From: JAWWPY01 sp964412845
Lineage (GTDB): Bacteria > Actinomycetota > Actinomycetes > Streptosporangiales > Streptosporangiaceae
Reading direction: 5' to 3'
Assembly (NCBI GenBank): GCA_964412845.1
Contig: CAYPQM010000059.1
Span: 1-36,471 of the forward strand
Length of the DNA: 36,471 bases
Positions 33,816-36,471 of the stretch are shown here, one piece after another. The position numbers were made by a program, and so were the translations under genes. The notes beneath the pieces are model-generated. The model saw nothing but the letters and a program-made list of their open reading frames with translations, had not been told where the DNA came from and searched no databases. Positions within the stretch are counted from its first letter, which is position 1. Each line of letters begins with the position of its first letter.

Positions 33816-33861
33816 GTTCGGGCCCGGCCCGGCCTGCCCAGGGACCTGGCCGGGCCCGAAC
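33816..33861 (+). terminator. Strong hairpin terminator after the DUF5666-like gene
   Basis: GTTCGGGCCCGGCC and GGCCGGGCCCGAAC form a perfect 14-bp stem around an 18-nt loop, starting 12 nt after the stop codon. There is no T-tract. It is the longest perfect inverted repeat seen in the window. Confidence 0.7.
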
Positions 33862-33933
33862 ACCAGAGGAATCGTTCCAGGGCCTGCCGTCGGGTGCGCT
33901 GCGATGTCAGTGGGTAGGCGGAGAATCTAATCC

Positions 33934-35613
33934 GTGCGGGTTGCTGTCGTCGTGGGGCCTGATAACACCGGCTTGCTTTGTGAGCTGGGGGAGGACGGCA
34001 CGGGGCGGGGCGGTTCCGTGAAGGCAGATGATCTTGCTGCGGCGGTGTCGGCGTACGAGCGGTCCGGCGACATCCGCTGGGTGTGGGCGGCGAGCGCGGC
34101 TGGCTACCCAGCGTTGCTGCGCGCCGGGGTGCGGGTGCAGCGCTGCCATGACGTGTCGCTGACCGAGGCGTTGCTGCTGGGCCGGGACGGGCGGCCGGGT
34201 GAGGCGCCGTCCCTGGCGGCGGCGTTCGCGCGGCTCAGCGGGGCGCCGGTACCGCGGGCGCAGTCTGCCGCGCCGGACCGCGCTGGGACGGCCGGCCAGG
34301 AGGCACTGTTCGAGCCGGCCGATCCGGCGTTCCCCGATGCCGGCGCGCAGCTCGACGCCGTGATCGCGGTGCACGCGAATCAGCTACGGCGGATCGCGGC
34401 TGATGAGCACCCCGCGCGGTTCGGGCTGCTCGTGGCGGCCGAGTCGGCGGGCGGTCTGGCGGCCGCGGAGATGAGAGCCGCCGGGATGCCGTGGCGGGCG
34501 GACGTGCACCACGCGCTGCTGGCCGGGATGCTCGGCCCCAGGCCGGCGGCGGGCATGCGGCCCGCCATGCTCGCCGGGCTGGCGGCCAGAATTTCCGGTG
34601 CGTTCGGCGGCCGCCCGGTGAATCCGGATTCGCCGGCTCAGTTGCTGCGAGCGTTCGCGGCTGATGGCGTGCGGGTGCCGTCGACCAGGTCCGGGGTGCT
34701 GCGTGATGTCGATCATCCGGCCGTGCCGCTGCTGCTGGAGTACAAGGAACTAGCCCGGATGCATACGGCCAACGGCTGGGCATGGCTGGATGAGTGGGTC
34801 GCCGGCGGCCGGTTCCGCCCCGAGTATGTGGTGGGTGGGGTGGTGTCGGGCCGGTGGGCGACACGCGGCGGAGGCGCGCTGCAGATCCCGCGGGTGCTGC
34901 GGCGCGCGGTCATCGCCGATCCCGGGTGGACCCTGGTGGTGGCCGACGCGGCGCAACTGGAACCGCGGGTGCTTGCGGCGCTGGCCGCCGACCGCGCGTT
35001 CACCGAGGCAGCCGCCGCCGGTGACCTGTACACGGCGCTGGCGGGCGCGTTCGGCGGGGACCGCGCGAAGGCCAAGGTTGCTTTGCTGTCCGCCATGTAC
35101 GGCGGGGCCGGCGGGGAGGCTGGGCAGTTGCTCGCAGTGCTGCGGCGGCGATTCCCGCTCGCGTCCCAGTATGTGGAGGCCGCCGCCCGGGCCGGGGAGG
35201 AAGGCCGGGTGGTCAGGTCCCGGCTGGGCCGCACCTGCCCGCCGCCATCCGCCGCGTGGCGGGGGCTGACGGCAGAGGCGGACGACCCGGCGGCGGACGA
35301 CCAGAAGGCCGGCCGGTCCTTGCGGGCGCGTGGCCGGTTCACCCGCAACTTCGTGGTGCAGGCCAGCGCCGCCGACTGGGCGCTTGTCCTGATCGCGGGC
35401 CTGCGCCGTCATCTCGTCGCCCTTTCCGGGCCCGAACTGGTCTTCTTCCAGCACGACGAGGTGATCGTGCACTGCCCGGAAGCTGCGGCAGACTCCGTGG
35501 TGACGGCGATCGGGGCGGCGGCCCAAGAGGCCGGGCGGCTGGTGTTCGGCGATACGCCGGTGCGGTTCCCGGTATCAACCGCCGTGGTCGCCTGCTACGC
35601 CGACGCGAAGTAG
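33934..35613 (+). CDS. Family A DNA polymerase without a 5' nuclease domain (actinobacterial PolA-like)
   Basis: The 559-aa protein has the Pol I palm motifs in altered form: motif A VVADAAQLEPRVLAAL with the metal-binding Asp338 (canonical DYSQIELR), motif B RAKAKVALLSAMYGG (O-helix Arg/Lys/Tyr kept, usual Phe replaced by Leu), and motif C FFQHDEVIVH with Asp508-Glu509 (canonical VHDE). The N-terminal 200 residues resemble a decayed 3'-5' exonuclease fold (RCHDVSLTEALLL); no DxE Exo I motif is seen. Databases usually name this group bifunctional 3'-5' exonuclease/DNA polymerase. Catalytic metal ligands for polymerisation are intact, so synthesis is plausible and proofreading doubtful. GTG 33934 has GGCGGAG 12 nt upstream. 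It is convergent with mscL over 10 nt. Confidence 0.88.
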   Translation: MRVAVVVGPDNTGLLCELGEDGTGRGGSVKADDLAAAVSAYERSGDIRWVWAASAAGYPALLRAGVRVQRCHDVSLTEALLLGRDGRPGEAPSLAAAFARLSGAPVPRAQSAAPDRAGTAGQEALFEPADPAFPDAGAQLDAVIAVHANQLRRIAADEHPARFGLLVAAESAGGLAAAEMRAAGMPWRADVHHALLAGMLGPRPAAGMRPAMLAGLAARISGAFGGRPVNPDSPAQLLRAFAADGVRVPSTRSGVLRDVDHPAVPLLLEYKELARMHTANGWAWLDEWVAGGRFRPEYVVGGVVSGRWATRGGGALQIPRVLRRAVIADPGWTLVVADAAQLEPRVLAALAADRAFTEAAAAGDLYTALAGAFGGDRAKAKVALLSAMYGGAGGEAGQLLAVLRRRFPLASQYVEAAARAGEEGRVVRSRLGRTCPPPSAAWRGLTAEADDPAADDQKAGRSLRARGRFTRNFVVQASAADWALVLIAGLRRHLVALSGPELVFFQHDEVIVHCPEAAADSVVTAIGAAAQEAGRLVFGDTPVRFPVSTAVVACYADAK

Positions 35614-35623
35614 GACGGGGCGG

Positions 35624-36034
35624 TCAGATCTGCGGGACTTCGGGGGTCATGGCCGCCGTGCAGTACATGCAGCGCCGGGCGCCGACTGGGATAGTGCTGA
35701 GGCACTCGGGGCACTGGCGTTCGGTGGCGCCCTTCTTGCGTTGGGCCAGCGCCGTGAGCCGACTGGTCGGCGCCACCAGGAAGTAGTACACCACCCCGGC
35801 GATGACTATGAAGGCAATCACGGCGTTGAGGAAGTCGCCGTACTTGAACACGCTGTTGTGGATGGTGAAGGTCAGGCTGGAGAAATTCGGCTTGCCGCCG
35901 ATCGCGGCGATCAGCGGTGTGACGATGTCCTTGACCATGGCCTGGACCACTGTGTTGAACGCGAGGCCCACGACAACGGCCACCGCGAGATCGATCAGGT
36001 TCCCGCGTAGCAGGAACTTCTTGAAGCCACCCAT
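35624..36034 (-). CDS. mscL: Large-conductance mechanosensitive channel MscL with C-terminal zinc ribbon
   Basis: MscL opens under membrane tension and protects against hypo-osmotic shock. The 136-aa product has the amphipathic N-helix and first membrane helix (GGFKKFLLRGNLIDLAVAVV, then VGLAFNTVVQAMVKDIVTPL), a periplasmic loop, and the second helix (GDFLNAVIAFIVIAGVVYYF). The normal cytoplasmic bundle helix is followed by a CPECLSTIPVGARRCMYC zinc ribbon. ATG 36034 starts at the conserved MGGFKKFL; GAGGG lies upstream, and an upstream in-frame start would add 31 uncharacteristic residues. Confidence 0.95.
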   Translation of the reverse strand: MGGFKKFLLRGNLIDLAVAVVVGLAFNTVVQAMVKDIVTPLIAAIGGKPNFSSLTFTIHNSVFKYGDFLNAVIAFIVIAGVVYYFLVAPTSRLTALAQRKKGATERQCPECLSTIPVGARRCMYCTAAMTPEVPQI

Positions 36035-36112
36035 CGTCACCCTCGCTCCGTCACGCGCGGTGGGAGTACGTTCCGCGCTGCCAAGACGGACGCCACCATA
36101 TCGGCACACAAC

Positions 36113-36134
36113 GCCCGTTGGGGGCACAACGGGC
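36113..36134 (-). terminator. Hairpin after the 87-aa gene, upstream of mscL
   Basis: GCCCGTTG-GGGGCA-CAACGGGC is a perfect 8-bp stem with a 6-nt loop, 17 nt after the stop of the reverse-strand 87-aa gene. It probably separates that transcript from mscL. Confidence 0.6.
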
Positions 36135-36151
36135 TTCGCGGCTGGCCGCGC

Positions 36152-36415
36152 TCACTGGCCCTCTGACCTCCACTTGGCCCGGAACCCCTCGATGATCCGC
36201 TCCGCCTCGTCCGCACTGACCTCGACAAGATCATCGGTGGACTCAGCTCGCTCCCATTCGACGATGAGCGGTGTGAATTGCCAGTTCATGCTGCGATTGA
36301 GCGCTTCGTCTCGGAATCCTCCAGAGTCTGACCTCCGCCGTCGCGCGAGGCCCGCCGGATCCTCCCGTGTCGCCCAACGGTCAACGATGGCGTAGTAGGT
36401 TATCTCTTCGGCCAT
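36152..36415 (-). CDS. Conserved hypothetical protein
   Basis: This 87-aa soluble protein begins MAEEITYYAIVDRWATREDP, has an Arg-rich loop (GLARRRRSDSGGFRDEAL), then WQFTPLIVEWERAESTDDLV, a segment leading to a C-terminal helix with ADEAERIIEGFRAKW. The pattern is typical of short actinobacterial proteins of unknown function. AAAGAGG about 8 nt upstream supports the ATG. It starts 4 nt after the stop of a gene entering from the right edge, so the two form an operon. No function is proposed. Confidence 0.8.
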   Translation of the reverse strand: MAEEITYYAIVDRWATREDPAGLARRRRSDSGGFRDEALNRSMNWQFTPLIVEWERAESTDDLVEVSADEAERIIEGFRAKWRSEGQ

Positions 36416-36419
36416 TCGA

Positions 36420-36471
36420 TCACGCCTCTTTCTTGGGGTAGTCGGGAATCGTCAGAGCATCGGCGGGTATA
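36420..36471 (-). CDS. C-terminus of an upstream gene (partial at right edge)
   Basis: Reading leftward from the right edge, the frame gives IPADALTIPDYPKKEA and then TGA at 36420-36422, 4 nt before the ATG of the 87-aa gene, with the latter's ribosome binding site inside it. Tight spacing makes this a likely real gene end. Only 16 codons are visible, so the product is unknown. Confidence 0.5.
   Translation of the reverse strand, partial: IPADALTIPDYPKKEA

Overview
This is a high-GC chromosomal segment of an actinobacterium. The evidence is the GC-rich third codon positions, frequent GTG starts, and above all the gene order. The series purS, purQ, purL, SCP-like gene, purF, purM, DUF3073 gene, leucine/valine dehydrogenase gene, 306-aa hypothetical and bldC closely follows the order I remember from Streptomyces, with parts of it also in Mycobacterium. 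The class Actinomycetes is secure. A non-Streptomyces, Streptosporangiales-like lineage is only a guess. A run of exactly 100 N at 32711-32810 shows that this is a draft scaffold.

Left part (1-13521). The 3' part of an ECF sigma factor gene (DUF6596/TPR type) is followed by a two-gene monocarboxylate-type uptake operon (DUF3311 protein plus SSF symporter). Two small cysteine-motif proteins and a CPBP-family membrane protease follow. Next is an FtsX-like ABC permease gene whose first 40 codons are in another frame from the rest, a one-base lesion. After that come a small coiled-coil protein, an LCP-family cell-wall ligase, a two-domain (FadE34-like) acyl-CoA dehydrogenase and a small membrane protein.

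Middle (13522-19532). This is a carbon-catabolism block. A FadE5-type long-chain acyl-CoA dehydrogenase has candidate Crp-type and TetR-type operators in front of it, and a convergent Dabb-domain protein follows. The reverse-strand operon E1alpha-E1beta-E2 encodes a branched-chain 2-oxoacid (or pyruvate-like) dehydrogenase complex. The branched-chain amino acid dehydrogenase at 28560-29696 could feed this complex: deaminated Val/Leu/Ile gives 2-oxoacids, which the complex turns into acyl-CoAs, which acyl-CoA dehydrogenases oxidise.

Purine block (19695-28299). purS, purQ, purL, purF and purM encode the FGAM synthetase complex, the first committed enzyme and AIR synthetase. The block is interrupted by a GHKL/HATPase regulator gene between purS and purQ and by a ricin-B-like secreted or anchored protein after purL. 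An SCP2-like gene sits 4 nt before purF. It ends at a hairpin-rich convergent junction with the DUF3073 gene, which carries short tandem duplications.

Right part (28560-36471). Here lie the amino acid dehydrogenase, the 306-aa conserved hypothetical and bldC. The bldC upstream region is packed with palindromes, including a perfect match to the BldD box. A 275-aa protein with an acidic tail follows, then a 14-bp tandem array broken by the scaffold gap, a secreted DUF5666-like protein, a family A DNA polymerase lacking a 5' nuclease domain, MscL with a C-terminal zinc ribbon, and two small reverse-strand genes at the edge.

I found no CRISPR array, insertion sequence, prophage, tRNA or rRNA gene. 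Most genes are ordinary conserved actinobacterial genes. The points most worth following up are the bldC control region, the frameshifted permease, the repeat arrays and the atypical polymerase.
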